Below, one piece after another: positions 32,461 through 41,334 of a DNA stretch of 64,000 nucleotides; within the stretch, counting starts at the first letter, position 1; every line of letters begins with the position of its first letter. Below the pieces are notes generated by a model. It searched no databases. It saw only the letters and a list, made by a program, of their open reading frames with translations, and was not told the DNA's origin. Both the position numbers and the translations under genes were made by a program. The DNA is from an uncultured Muribaculaceae bacterium (GTDB taxonomy: Bacteria > Bacteroidota > Bacteroidia > Bacteroidales > Muribaculaceae): positions 1-64,000 of the forward strand of contig CAJTWH010000009.1 of assembly GCA_910579995.1 (NCBI GenBank), in the 5' to 3' direction.

Positions 32461-34083
32461 TTACTGTTGTTGCTGCTCGGCTTTTTTCTTTTCGAGGAAT
32501 TCGTTTATGCCGCAGAGGTGCTCGCGCACGCGTCCGCCTCCGAATTCGTAGACTTTCGTGACGAGCCCGTCGAGGAAGTCGCGGTCGTGGCTCACTACTA
32601 TCAGTGTGCCGTCGAAGTCACGCAGGGCTTGCTTGAGTATGTCTTTAGTCTTGAGGTCGAGGTGGTTGGTGGGTTCGTCGAGGATGAGAAGGTTGATAGG
32701 TTCGAGCAGGAGTTTTATCATACACAGGCGCACACGCTCGCCTCCTGAGAGCACTTTCACTTTCTTCTGATTCTCTTCGCCGCCAAACATGAATGCACCG
32801 AGCAGGTCGCGAATCTTGAGGCGTGCGTCGCCCACGGCGATATCGTCGATAGTCTGGAATACGGTCAGTTCTTCATCGAGGAGCGAGGCGCTGTTCTGGG
32901 CGAAGTAGCCTATCTGCACATTGTGGCCGAGCTTGAGGTCGCCGTCATGGCTGATTTCATTCATAATAGCCTTGACCATAGTGGATTTACCCTCTCCGTT
33001 TCGGCCTGCGAAGGCCACCTTGTCGCCACGCTCGATGGTGAAAGAGGCGTTGGAGAATACCGGCACGCCGTCGTAGCTCTTGCCTACGCCCTCGGCGATT
33101 ACAGGATAGTTGCCGCTGCGGGGGCAGGGCGGGAATTTGAGGCGGAGAGCCGAGGTGTCTTCTTCGTCGACTTCGACGATCTCAAGTTTTTCGAGCCATT
33201 TCACTTTGCTCTGCACCTGATAGGTCTTGGAGTAAGTGCCTTTGAAGCGCTCTATAAATTCGCGTGCCTCGGCGATTTGTTTCTGCTGGTCGTCGAATTG
33301 CTTCTGCTGTTGCTGGCGGCGCTCCTTGCGCAGCTCCAGATAGTGGCTGTAGGTAGCCTTGTAGTCGTAGATTCGCCCGAGTGTCACCTCGATGGTGCGG
33401 GTGGTGATGTTGTCGATGAAGCGGCGGTCGTGGCTGATGACAACCACTGCCATGGGGCTGTTGATGATGAAATCCTCAAGCCAGCCAATCGACTCGATAT
33501 CGAGGTGGTTGGTAGGCTCGTCGAGGAGAAGTACGTCGGGTTTCTGCAGAAGCAGCTTGGCCAGCTCGATACGCATACGCCAACCGCCAGAGAACTCCGA
33601 GGTCGGGCGGCCGAAGTCCTCGCGCTTGAATCCGAGGCCAAGGAGCGCTTTCTCCACATCTTCCTCGAAGTGGGTCATGTCGATGGCATAGAACTTCTCG
33701 CTCACCGTGGCCACCTTTTCGATAAGCGCCATGTAAGAATCGCTTTCATAGTCGGTGCGTGTGGCCAGTTCCTGATTCATGGCCTCTATCTCGGCTTCCA
33801 TCTCGTGCAAGTGGGCGAAGGCCTGCGAGGCTTCGTCGAAGACGGTGCGGCCGTCGTTTGTCATCATGTGCTGTGGAAGATAGCATACGGTGCAGTCTTT
33901 AGGCACCGACACAGAGCCGCGTGTAGGCTGCCGCACGCCGGCAAGTATCTTGAGCAGTGTGCTCTTGCCTGCGCCGTTCTTGCCCATCAGGGCTATGCGG
34001 TCTTTGGGGTTGATTACAAACGAGATGTCCTTGAAAAGCGTTGTGCCACCGAATTCTACGGTAAGCGCGTCTACTGATACCAT
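32461..34083 (-). CDS. ABC-F family ATPase (translation factor type)
   Basis: This 540-residue cytoplasmic protein has two ABC ATPase domains and no membrane segments. Domain 1 has Walker A 'GKNGAGKST', signature 'FSGGWRMRIEL' and Walker B 'VLLLDEPTNHLD'. Domain 2 has 'GRNGEGKST', 'LSGGERVRLCM' and 'LLILDEPTNHLD'. The linker between them (about residues 235-300, 'LRKERRQQQQKQFDDQQKQI') is the helical P-site tRNA interaction motif. ABC-F proteins act on the ribosome, either as translation factors or as antibiotic-protection factors. No resistance neighbour is seen, so a housekeeping role is more likely. Confidence 0.93.
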   Translation of the reverse strand: MVSVDALTVEFGGTTLFKDISFVINPKDRIALMGKNGAGKSTLLKILAGVRQPTRGSVSVPKDCTVCYLPQHMMTNDGRTVFDEASQAFAHLHEMEAEIEAMNQELATRTDYESDSYMALIEKVATVSEKFYAIDMTHFEEDVEKALLGLGFKREDFGRPTSEFSGGWRMRIELAKLLLQKPDVLLLDEPTNHLDIESIGWLEDFIINSPMAVVVISHDRRFIDNITTRTIEVTLGRIYDYKATYSHYLELRKERRQQQQKQFDDQQKQIAEAREFIERFKGTYSKTYQVQSKVKWLEKLEIVEVDEEDTSALRLKFPPCPRSGNYPVIAEGVGKSYDGVPVFSNASFTIERGDKVAFAGRNGEGKSTMVKAIMNEISHDGDLKLGHNVQIGYFAQNSASLLDEELTVFQTIDDIAVGDARLKIRDLLGAFMFGGEENQKKVKVLSGGERVRLCMIKLLLEPINLLILDEPTNHLDLKTKDILKQALRDFDGTLIVVSHDRDFLDGLVTKVYEFGGGRVREHLCGINEFLEKKKAEQQQQ

Positions 34084-34104
34084 ATTGGAAGTGTGGAAGT
34101 TAGA

Positions 34105-34135
34105 ATATCCGGGAGACGCTGAGCCTCCCGGATAT
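34105..34135 (-). terminator. Hairpin between ABC-F and CotH genes
   Basis: Perfect 11-bp stem atatccgggag (34105-34115) / ctcccggatat (34125-34135), 9 nt past the CotH stop on the minus strand. The following T-run is weak. Confidence 0.6.
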
Positions 34136-34143
34136 TTAAGAGG

Positions 34144-35592
34144 TTATTGATAAAGACCGTAGTTTTTGTCGGTCTTCATGAAGTTTATGCGTGAGTCGAG
34201 CCACTTTTTGAGAGTCTCGATATTGTCGCGGAGCTCGAAAGAGCCTGTTATGCGGTAGCTGTTCTGATATCGCTGGCTCGGCCAAAGTATGCCGTTTTCC
34301 TTTGCAGAAGGTTCGATAAGGGTTGCGTATTCGTTGATGAAGTCGATAAGCTGCGGGTAACCGTTGGCCACGAAATCGTCGAATTTTTCCTTGAAAAGAT
34401 TGCGAACCTCCTGATTTGCCATGATGAGCTTGAAGAAAGCATAGCCGCTTGCCTTGCCGTTTGCAGCGATGAGAGCTTCATTTGCCGGCGCACCCTCTTT
34501 GCCGTTGAAAGTGAAAGCCCAGTCGAAATCCCATACGGGTCCGAAATGATACACCTCATCCTCGCCGAGGGCAAGTTTGTGCATATACATGCTCTTGGGG
34601 TGTACGAGCTCATGGTTGCCGCAGAGGCTGAACACGAGGAAGTAGTTTACCACCGACTCGATGTCAAGCACATCAGAAAGACTTTCCGTGGCTTTGCGCG
34701 ATGTCACGATATCAGCCATGCGGGTGAAGTCGGCCTGCCAGAGAGCGAAGTAGTCATTGGCGTTGGTAATGCCGGGTACATCGGGGTCTTCGGCAAGCTC
34801 GGCGAGGTCGGGATCTTTTACCATCACCGGGATTGACTCCTGCACATTGCCGTTGCGCCAAGTGTATCTGAATTTGAAGTCTTCGTCGTAGTTTGTGTCG
34901 AGCTCGAAGAGCATGCCTGTAGTCTCGTCGATATCGACGCTTCCGCCGCCGACACCTATTTTTTCAGTCATTACATACTGGCCCTTGTAATGGCCGTTGA
35001 GATACACCTTCACCGGAATTATATGATTGGAGTAGGGCATTTCGAGATAGCGTGCTATCCACATGGCCACAGCGTTTCGGGTAAGAGTGCAGTCGATGAA
35101 ATTCGCCAGCAGGGCGAAGGTCTTGGCCTTGGGCAGACCGCATACAGAAGTTTTCTTTGCCATCTTGAAGCGGTAGGGCTTCTTGGGCATGTTCCAAGTG
35201 GAGTTGCCGCGTCCGCGGAATTCGACAGTCTGCTCGGGCAGGTCGTCGTACATGCCGTTGCCTTTCATATAGAGGGTGGCGGCGCGCACATCGTCCTTAG
35301 CTCCCTGCAGCTCGGTCCAGTCGGGATAGTCGGTGAGGGTGACGAATATTTCGGGAATACCGTCGGGGCGCAGCACGCAGCTGTCAACAGCCGACATGGG
35401 GTATTGATAAGCCTTTCCATCGAGGTCGGTGACGGTCATCCTGTCGGTGCCGGCAAACGATATATTGCTGATTTCGGCGCCCTTGTGTGTGGCGAATTTA
35501 TTGTCGTTGCGGTAGATATGCAGTTGCTCGTTCTGGGCCGAGAGTGATCCGGCGGCGATAAGAGCTGTTATGGCGAGTAAGAGTTTTTTCAT
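34144..35592 (-). CDS. CotH kinase family protein, exported
   Basis: This 482-residue protein has a signal peptide (1-19, ending SLSAQ). CotH is a protein kinase fold first found in spore coat assembly; Bacteroidales have exported copies. Visible motifs are 'FRGRGNSTWNMPKKPYRFKM' (about 125-144), 'TEKIGVGGGSVDID', 'HPKSMYMHK' and the metal-binding 'GPVWDFDWAF'. The first 80 residues before the CotH domain are beta-rich and carry a repeat-like 'NISFAGTDRMTVTDLDG'. It overlaps the upstream gene by 4 nt. Whether it phosphorylates exported proteins is not known. Confidence 0.88.
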   Translation of the reverse strand: MKKLLLAITALIAAGSLSAQNEQLHIYRNDNKFATHKGAEISNISFAGTDRMTVTDLDGKAYQYPMSAVDSCVLRPDGIPEIFVTLTDYPDWTELQGAKDDVRAATLYMKGNGMYDDLPEQTVEFRGRGNSTWNMPKKPYRFKMAKKTSVCGLPKAKTFALLANFIDCTLTRNAVAMWIARYLEMPYSNHIIPVKVYLNGHYKGQYVMTEKIGVGGGSVDIDETTGMLFELDTNYDEDFKFRYTWRNGNVQESIPVMVKDPDLAELAEDPDVPGITNANDYFALWQADFTRMADIVTSRKATESLSDVLDIESVVNYFLVFSLCGNHELVHPKSMYMHKLALGEDEVYHFGPVWDFDWAFTFNGKEGAPANEALIAANGKASGYAFFKLIMANQEVRNLFKEKFDDFVANGYPQLIDFINEYATLIEPSAKENGILWPSQRYQNSYRITGSFELRDNIETLKKWLDSRINFMKTDKNYGLYQ

Positions 35593-36080
35593 CGGTTGAG
35601 CAGGATTTTTACAGAGTGTTTGCCGTATGAAAGAATATAAAGTCCGGGAGCGGTGCCGTCGGTGTCAATCTCAAAATTGCCTGTATTGTCGGCATTGCCT
35701 GCGGCGATAGTTATGCCGGCCGGAGAAACAAGCGTCACGGCCTCGCCGGGCGCAAGATTGAGCAGGCTCAGACGGCCGGCTTCATTGACAAGCAGAGGCA
35801 TGGCGGCAGTCTCGTCGATTCCCGACCATTCAGTGTCGCCCTCGGCGGCATTTTGCGAGAAGGCCCATTTCCATACTTCAGAAGAGGGTAGAGTCACAGT
35901 GCCTTTGTCGCAGGAGAATACCACATTGCCGTCGCCGATATTGGCGCGGAGGTCGTCTTGAAGTGCGATCTGAAGCGAAGTTCCGTCGTGGCGCTGCACT
36001 ATCACGCTGCGATAGGCGGCTTGCATGGACATACTACCAAGCAGCATCACTGTTGCTAAATAAAAGATACGTTTTTTCAC
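35589..36080 (-). CDS. Exported protein with type-A sorting-like C-terminus
   Basis: This 163-residue protein has a signal peptide (1-21, ending MQAA). The start is a GTG (36078-36080, minus strand); an ATG is only available at residue 12, inside the signal peptide. The C-terminal ~60 residues ('LNLAPGEAVTLVSPAGITI', ending 'PGLYILSYGKHSVKILLNR') look like the T9SS type-A sorting domain, so it may be secreted to the surface. The N-terminal part is similar in style to the start of the CotH protein ('QRHDGTSLQIALQDD'). The promoter is 36109-36140, and the CotH gene follows by translational coupling. Function unknown. Confidence 0.65.
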   Translation of the reverse strand: MKKRIFYLATVMLLGSMSMQAAYRSVIVQRHDGTSLQIALQDDLRANIGDGNVVFSCDKGTVTLPSSEVWKWAFSQNAAEGDTEWSGIDETAAMPLLVNEAGRLSLLNLAPGEAVTLVSPAGITIAAGNADNTGNFEIDTDGTAPGLYILSYGKHSVKILLNR

Positions 36081-36108
36081 GGTCTACAATTTAAGAAGTT
36101 TGCATTTG

Positions 36109-36140
36109 CAAAGTTACGAATAAGAATAAATATTTGCAAA
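36109..36140 (-). promoter_or_regulatory. Promoter of the CotH operon
   Basis: On the minus strand TTTG (36137-36140), 20 nt, TAACTTTG (36109-36116): an exact match. Confidence 0.8.
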
Positions 36141-36178
36141 TCGCGTCGCGAGGGAGCTTAATTTTGGAGAAATAGAGT

Positions 36179-36186
36179 TAACTTTG
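36179..36186 (+). promoter_or_regulatory. -7 element of the SusR-like regulator gene
   Basis: TAACTTTG. The -33 position is not TTTG. Transcription from here would put repeat copy 3 (36199-36249) in the 5' UTR of the regulator. Confidence 0.5.
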
Positions 36187-36198
36187 CAATTGAGAGCT

Positions 36199-36249
36199 TA
36201 AGTTTCGCTAGCGATACTTGGTTTACCTCAAGTTGCAAGGAAACTTGAA
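36199..36249 (+). repeat. Two-hairpin repeat, copy 3 (internally deleted)
   Basis: Keeps the first hairpin (aagtttcgctagcgatactt, one mismatch) and the second (caagttgcaaggaaacttg) but has lost about 100 nt between them. It lies 18 nt before the ATG of the regulator gene. Confidence 0.7.
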
Positions 36250-36266
36250 TTGAGAATAGCACAGCC

Positions 36267-38546
36267 ATGAGTATCAGGTTTATTATTTTGACATATATAT
36301 TGCTAAGTTCAGTTATGGGCTGCGGAGCTTCGACAATGCAGTTGCGCCGGCTCAGCGCTGCCGACGGCCTGTCGGAAAACTCGGTTAGGGATATCTGTCA
36401 GGACTCAGCGGGCTATATATGGTTTTCCACGCTCCACGGCCTGAACCGCTACGATGGCTACGATTTCAGGTATTTTACGCCGGAAGAAGCCGACAGCCTG
36501 TTCGCCCCCAAAAACACTGCGGTTGATACGGCGTTGGCTGTCGTTGCAGAAAATGCCGGAGCGAAAGGTTCGCGCTTCTTTACCGACAACAGGGGCAATG
36601 GCTGGCGCGGAGACCTCAAGGGCGGTCTGGTCAGAATCGACCGTGAGAGCAAGGCGATAACACACTTTGACGTCATGAGTGAGCGCCAGCTCTGGCAGGT
36701 AGGATACGAACGCTATAAAGTCTATGAATCTTCTGACGGCACGATATGGATAGCCACCTACGGCAATGGCCTTCTGCAGTTTACCGCCGACGGCCGGATA
36801 ATTGCCCGTTATGGCCAAGGTGACGGCTGCGAATATAAACTCGACACTGATTACATTCTGGCAGTTACGGGGTCGGGCAAGGGCGACATCTGGATAGGCA
36901 CCGAGCAGGCCGGGGCTGTGCAGATCAGATACCCGGCGATAGAATGTGATTACATTTATCCTGCGGGTAAGGAAAATCACGACAGGGCAAACTCATTCAG
37001 GATGGTAAGTACCGCAGACAAAGGTAATATTGTGGCAGCCAACCGCCATGGTGAGTTGTTTGTGCTTGACGGCGCACTGCATACTTTTTCGCGTCAGAAA
37101 TATAATAAAAATGTGATGTCGGCCATGAATTTCGGCGGGCGGCTGTGGCTCGGGCTCAGGGGCGACGGCCTTGTCGCAGATGGTATTTCGGGTCTGCCCG
37201 GACGTGGCTACGATATATTTGATATGACTGCCGACAGTAAAGGACGCGTGTGGCTCGCTCTTTTCGGTAAAGGTCTGGGCGTGCTTGTGCCGTCGGGTGA
37301 AAGCTTCATATTCCGAAGAATAAGCATTGAAGATAAATGTGAATGGCGCGATATTACCATTGACAGCAATGGCAGGATATGGGGCGCCACCAACCAAGGC
37401 TTGAAATTTTTCAGCCCCGATTCATTGTTGAGTGAGGATGTCTCGGCCTTGCACATCATCGATACATCCTCCGGTCTGCCCGGCAATGAGGTGCGGCAGG
37501 TACTTGCGGCCCACGACGGTCGGATATGGGCGGCAGTGCATGGTGCCGGAGTTGTCGCTCTTGGAGATTCGTTGGAGGTATTTACTGATACCGACGGTTT
37601 GCCAAACAAACTTGTGCAGAGTATTGTAGAAGATAAAAATGGCAATATATGGGTCGGAACAGAAAACGGCCTTTCGCGTATAGGTGCAGACGGCTTGATA
37701 GATACCTACTTCCCCGGCAAAAATTTGGGCAACCATAATTTCCTTGAAAGCAGCGCAGCCCTTCTTGAAGATGGCCGCTTGCTCTTCGGCACCGACTACG
37801 GTCTGGCTGTAGTCAATCCTGAGTCGGCGGCACACCGCACGACTACCGAAAAGCTGTTGGTCAGCGATTTCTCGACAGACGAAGAAGGTCGTCTTGACGC
37901 TACGTTGACAACACTCGACTTCGGGCCGACTCAGTACAGCCATTTTCTTGAAGGGTATGATAAAGAATGGAGCAAGCCCACCACTGACAACATGATAAGT
38001 TACAGCAATCTGCCTCCGGGGCATTACCGTCTTCTTGCCAAGGCTCGCGATCAAGGAGCCGCATGGAGCCGTGAATTTGTCTTGAAGGAGTTTAGTGTGC
38101 CGTCAGGGGTGTCATGGTTCTGGTGGACGCTTGCTGTGATTGTTATAGGAGCGCTCGTATTTGTCGTGGTGCGCCGCCGTAAAAAAACAGAGTCTCAAGA
38201 GCCTGCAGCTGAAAGCAGCACTGATGATTTCTCTGATAAGTTGGCGCGGATAGTGGAGCACAGTCTCGACGATTGCGACTACAGTATCGATAATTTCGCG
38301 TCGGACTTCGGTATGAGCCGCACCTCTCTTTATAACACAATGAAGCAGCGCACCGGCATGGCTCCTATGGAATACCTGCGCAAATGCCGCCTTGAGCGCG
38401 CTGCCTCTTTGCTTGCAGAGGGTAGTCTAAATGTGAGCGAGGTGGCCGCCAAGGTAGGCATGCGCGACCCGCTCTACTTCAGCCGCGCTTTCAAGGCCCG
38501 CTATGGCATGGCGCCCACCGCATATATTAAATCGCACCGGCCATAG
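36267..38546 (+). CDS. Membrane-spanning propeller / Y_Y_Y / AraC regulator without kinase (SusR-like)
   Basis: This 759-residue sensor-regulator has an N-terminal signal or anchor (1-22). Two-component-type propeller repeats follow ('GLSENSVRDICQDSAGYIWF', 'GDIWIGTEQAG', 'GRIWAAVHGAGV', 'GNIWVGTENGLSR'). A Y_Y_Y domain (about 545-610) precedes one membrane segment (615-635, VSWFWWTLAVIVIGALVFVVV). A cytoplasmic AraC helix-turn-helix (660-759) ends with 'VAAKVGMRDPLYFSRAFKARYGMAP'. No histidine kinase or receiver domain is present, so it resembles B. theta SusR rather than a hybrid two-component system. It probably senses a sugar and controls the GH2 gene next to it. Confidence 0.9.
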   Translation: MSIRFIILTYILLSSVMGCGASTMQLRRLSAADGLSENSVRDICQDSAGYIWFSTLHGLNRYDGYDFRYFTPEEADSLFAPKNTAVDTALAVVAENAGAKGSRFFTDNRGNGWRGDLKGGLVRIDRESKAITHFDVMSERQLWQVGYERYKVYESSDGTIWIATYGNGLLQFTADGRIIARYGQGDGCEYKLDTDYILAVTGSGKGDIWIGTEQAGAVQIRYPAIECDYIYPAGKENHDRANSFRMVSTADKGNIVAANRHGELFVLDGALHTFSRQKYNKNVMSAMNFGGRLWLGLRGDGLVADGISGLPGRGYDIFDMTADSKGRVWLALFGKGLGVLVPSGESFIFRRISIEDKCEWRDITIDSNGRIWGATNQGLKFFSPDSLLSEDVSALHIIDTSSGLPGNEVRQVLAAHDGRIWAAVHGAGVVALGDSLEVFTDTDGLPNKLVQSIVEDKNGNIWVGTENGLSRIGADGLIDTYFPGKNLGNHNFLESSAALLEDGRLLFGTDYGLAVVNPESAAHRTTTEKLLVSDFSTDEEGRLDATLTTLDFGPTQYSHFLEGYDKEWSKPTTDNMISYSNLPPGHYRLLAKARDQGAAWSREFVLKEFSVPSGVSWFWWTLAVIVIGALVFVVVRRRKKTESQEPAAESSTDDFSDKLARIVEHSLDDCDYSIDNFASDFGMSRTSLYNTMKQRTGMAPMEYLRKCRLERAASLLAEGSLNVSEVAAKVGMRDPLYFSRAFKARYGMAPTAYIKSHRP

Positions 38547-38623
38547 ACGGATTTTCATCCGTCGGAAAAGGCGTCTATATAGCATGGATTTTTATTCATA
38601 ATATATGGACTTTTTTATAATCG

Positions 38624-38655
38624 CTTGCAAGATAGGGAATTCGGGTTTAACTTTG
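38624..38655 (+). promoter_or_regulatory. Promoter of the second GH2 gene
   Basis: CTTG (38624-38627), 20 nt, TAACTTTG (38648-38655). It lies within the longest open frame and thus supports the start at 38692. Confidence 0.65.
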
Positions 38656-38691
38656 CGCCAACGAACAAAAACCTTAAACCCGATTAAGAAG

Positions 38692-41082
38692 ATGAAAATC
38701 TGTCACATTTTACTTGCATTGTTAATATCCGCCTTACCCGCATTGGGCAGGGAGAAGCAACTTTTCAACTTCGGATGGAAATTCGCCATGGGCGATACGG
38801 CAGAGGCTTCGCGGCCGGATTTCGACGACTCGAAGTGGCGCGACCTCGACCTTCCGCATGATTTCCAATTTGAAATGCCGTGGGATTCTCTTGCCTCGCG
38901 TGGCCGCGGCTTCAAGCCTATGGGCACGGCATGGTATCGCAAGACTTTCGAAGCCGATTCTTCGTGGCGTGGCCGGAGGGTGCTTCTCGACTTCGGGGGT
39001 ATAGTGCTTCATGGTGATGTATATGTCAATGGCACCCGCGTAGGGGGCACCGACTACGGCTATGTCGGTTTTGAGAGTGACATCACCGGACATCTCCGCT
39101 ACGACGCGCCCAATATCGTGGCTGTCCGTGCCGATACCGGCAAAGAGGGTGGCTCGCGATGGTATACCGGCGGCGGTATCTTCCGCGATGTAAATGTGAT
39201 TGTGAAAGACAGTATCTCTGTGAGCCGTCACGGACTTTTCGTGACAACCCCCGTAGTAGAGGATGACAGAGCGACAGTCAAAGTACAGGTCCGGCTCGAG
39301 GGGATAAAGATGAACGAGCGCCCCGTGATGATAGAGGTCAGGCTTTTTGACCCCGCGGGCAAAGAAGTGGTAGCGGCCACAGCGCCGGCTCCCCGCCGCT
39401 CGCGCCGCGACGCCGAAGAGGTAGTTCTGCCCGGATTTGAGATAGCCGGTCCTGAGTTGTGGTCGTGCGAGAATCCTAATCTGTATACCTGTGAAGTGCT
39501 TGTCAAAGAAGGCGATAGAGTGCTCGATGAAGTGCGTGACCGCTTTGGCATACGCACGGTGGAGTTCTCAAAGGATGAAGGCTTCAAGCTCAACGGCAAG
39601 AAAGTGTTTCTCAAAGGTATAGCCATACACCATGACCTCGGCGCACTTGGCGCGGCAGCTTTCGAAACCGGCATAGCACGCCTGATGGAGCGTATCAAAG
39701 ACTTCGGCTTCAACCATATCCGCACATCTCATAATCCTTATTCAGAGGCTTTCCTCCGCCTCGCCGATGAGAAAGGTATTCTTGTGGTCGACGAACTTTA
39801 CGACAAATGGAGCAATACTGTGGCATGGGCCGGCCGGAGACCTTGGACAGATATGTGGCACGAAAACCTTACTGAATGGGTGAAGCGCGACCGCAATCAT
39901 CCGTCGGTGATCCTTTGGAGCTTGGGCAACGAGCTGCAGTTTCAGGAGCAGCGCTGCGGCTTCCCCGGCACGGATGACTGGGGTGTGACAACCTACCGCA
40001 TAATGTCGACCCTGCTCAAACGCCACGACCCTACGCGCCTTACGACCGTGGCCATGTATCCTGCCCGCCAAGGCGGCATAGTGAAGCACGACCCCGACTT
40101 CCGCAAGGAGGAAAACCGCATAGCTCCCGAGCTCGCCACGGTGACAGATGTGGCAAGTTTCAACTACTGCTGGGACGACTACGAGGCATATCTGAAGCAT
40201 AACCCCGATATGATAGTCTATCAGAGCGAGGCTGTGACCAACGAGCTGACAGCACCTTATTTCGGAATGGACCGCGACCGCATGGTAGGGCTTGCCTACT
40301 GGGGCGCAGTGGAATATTGGGGTGAATCGAACGCATGGCCAAAGAAAGGATGGATGTATTCTTTTTTCAACCACTCACTCGAGCCTTTCCCGCAGGCATA
40401 TCTGATGAAGGCTACCTTCACCGACACACCGCTTGTGAGCATAGGGGTGGTTGACAGCGAAGGCGAGGCGGAACTGTGGAATGATATCGTTGTAGGCCAG
40501 AAAGTTATCTCCGGACACTGGAACCGTCAGCCCGGCAGCGTCAACACAGTATACACCTATACCAATGCCGACGAGGTAGAGCTCTTTGTCAACGGCAAAT
40601 CGCTTGGCGTGAAAAATAACACGACCGAAGGCGCGCTCCGCAATGTGATCAAATGGGACAATGTGGCATATCAGCCCGGCAACATCACGGCAATTGCCCG
40701 CAAAGATGGAAAAGAAGTCGCCCGCGAGCGCATTGAGACAACGGGCAAGCCGGTCAAGCTTGTGGCAGAACTTGAAAACAGCGATTGGACCGCCGACGGC
40801 ATGGATCTTCAATATGTGAAGGTATATGCCCTCGACAGCAAAGGCCGCAAAGTGCCGACTGCGACCGGCAATGTGAAATTCGAGCTCGACGGCGAGGCAA
40901 GTATCTATGCCGTTGACAACGGCTGCCATACAGGCGACGGCCTTTTCCGTGGCGACAATATCGACCTTTACCGAGGTTTTGCAATGGCAATACTCCGCCC
41001 GACACGACAGGCCGGAAATGTTACACTAAAGATATCGACACCGGGGCTTAAACCAGTAAATCTTAAACTTAAGACAAAATAA
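38692..41082 (+). CDS. Glycoside hydrolase family 2 with C-terminal DUF4982-type domains
   Basis: This 796-residue exported enzyme has a signal peptide (1-19, ending PALG). Order: sugar-binding domain ('FNFGWKFAMGDT', 'LPHDFQFEMPW'), Ig-like domain, TIM barrel ('IHHDLGALGAA', 'FNHIRTSHNPY'), then a DUF4982-like region and an Ig-like end. The acid/base is predicted at E414 in 'WSLGNELQF' and the nucleophile at E513 in 'IVYQSEAVTN'. It is beta-galactosidase- or beta-glucuronidase-like; the exact substrate is unclear. Its own promoter is 38624-38655. It sits between the SusR-like regulator and the TonB receptor locus. Confidence 0.92.
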   Translation: MKICHILLALLISALPALGREKQLFNFGWKFAMGDTAEASRPDFDDSKWRDLDLPHDFQFEMPWDSLASRGRGFKPMGTAWYRKTFEADSSWRGRRVLLDFGGIVLHGDVYVNGTRVGGTDYGYVGFESDITGHLRYDAPNIVAVRADTGKEGGSRWYTGGGIFRDVNVIVKDSISVSRHGLFVTTPVVEDDRATVKVQVRLEGIKMNERPVMIEVRLFDPAGKEVVAATAPAPRRSRRDAEEVVLPGFEIAGPELWSCENPNLYTCEVLVKEGDRVLDEVRDRFGIRTVEFSKDEGFKLNGKKVFLKGIAIHHDLGALGAAAFETGIARLMERIKDFGFNHIRTSHNPYSEAFLRLADEKGILVVDELYDKWSNTVAWAGRRPWTDMWHENLTEWVKRDRNHPSVILWSLGNELQFQEQRCGFPGTDDWGVTTYRIMSTLLKRHDPTRLTTVAMYPARQGGIVKHDPDFRKEENRIAPELATVTDVASFNYCWDDYEAYLKHNPDMIVYQSEAVTNELTAPYFGMDRDRMVGLAYWGAVEYWGESNAWPKKGWMYSFFNHSLEPFPQAYLMKATFTDTPLVSIGVVDSEGEAELWNDIVVGQKVISGHWNRQPGSVNTVYTYTNADEVELFVNGKSLGVKNNTTEGALRNVIKWDNVAYQPGNITAIARKDGKEVARERIETTGKPVKLVAELENSDWTADGMDLQYVKVYALDSKGRKVPTATGNVKFELDGEASIYAVDNGCHTGDGLFRGDNIDLYRGFAMAILRPTRQAGNVTLKISTPGLKPVNLKLKTK

Positions 41083-41099
41083 CTTGAAAACTTTTCACC

Positions 41100-41141
41100 A
41101 AAATCCCACCTCCATATCGCTATGGAGAGTGGGATTTTTTC
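41100..41141 (+). terminator. Terminator after the second GH2
   Basis: Long stem aaatcccac-ctccata / tatggag-a-gtgggattt with a single bulge, then ttt. Confidence 0.85.
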
Positions 41142-41271
41142 ATGTTTTTGGAAAAAACATGAGGTTGAGGGGAAGCCGATGTAGTAATTTTGCAACGGGA
41201 ATCGAAATGTTAAAAACATGTTTAAGAACATTAAGGTTTGGAAAGTTCGGATAATATTTATTAATTTTGAC

Positions 41272-41279
41272 GTTTATTT
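41272..41279 (+). promoter_or_regulatory. -7 element of the TonB receptor operon
   Basis: TAATTTTG with no TTTG at the right distance (TTCG lies 22 nt upstream at 41246-41249). Confidence 0.4.
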
Positions 41280-41334
41280 CCATTAACACCCCGATTCGAT
41301 ATTGAATCATAATAGTAATAATTTAAAATATTCA

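Noticed and set aside
38605..38691. Upstream extension of the second GH2 frame
   Set aside because: It contains the promoter (38624-38655). The ATG at 38692 opens with a signal peptide.
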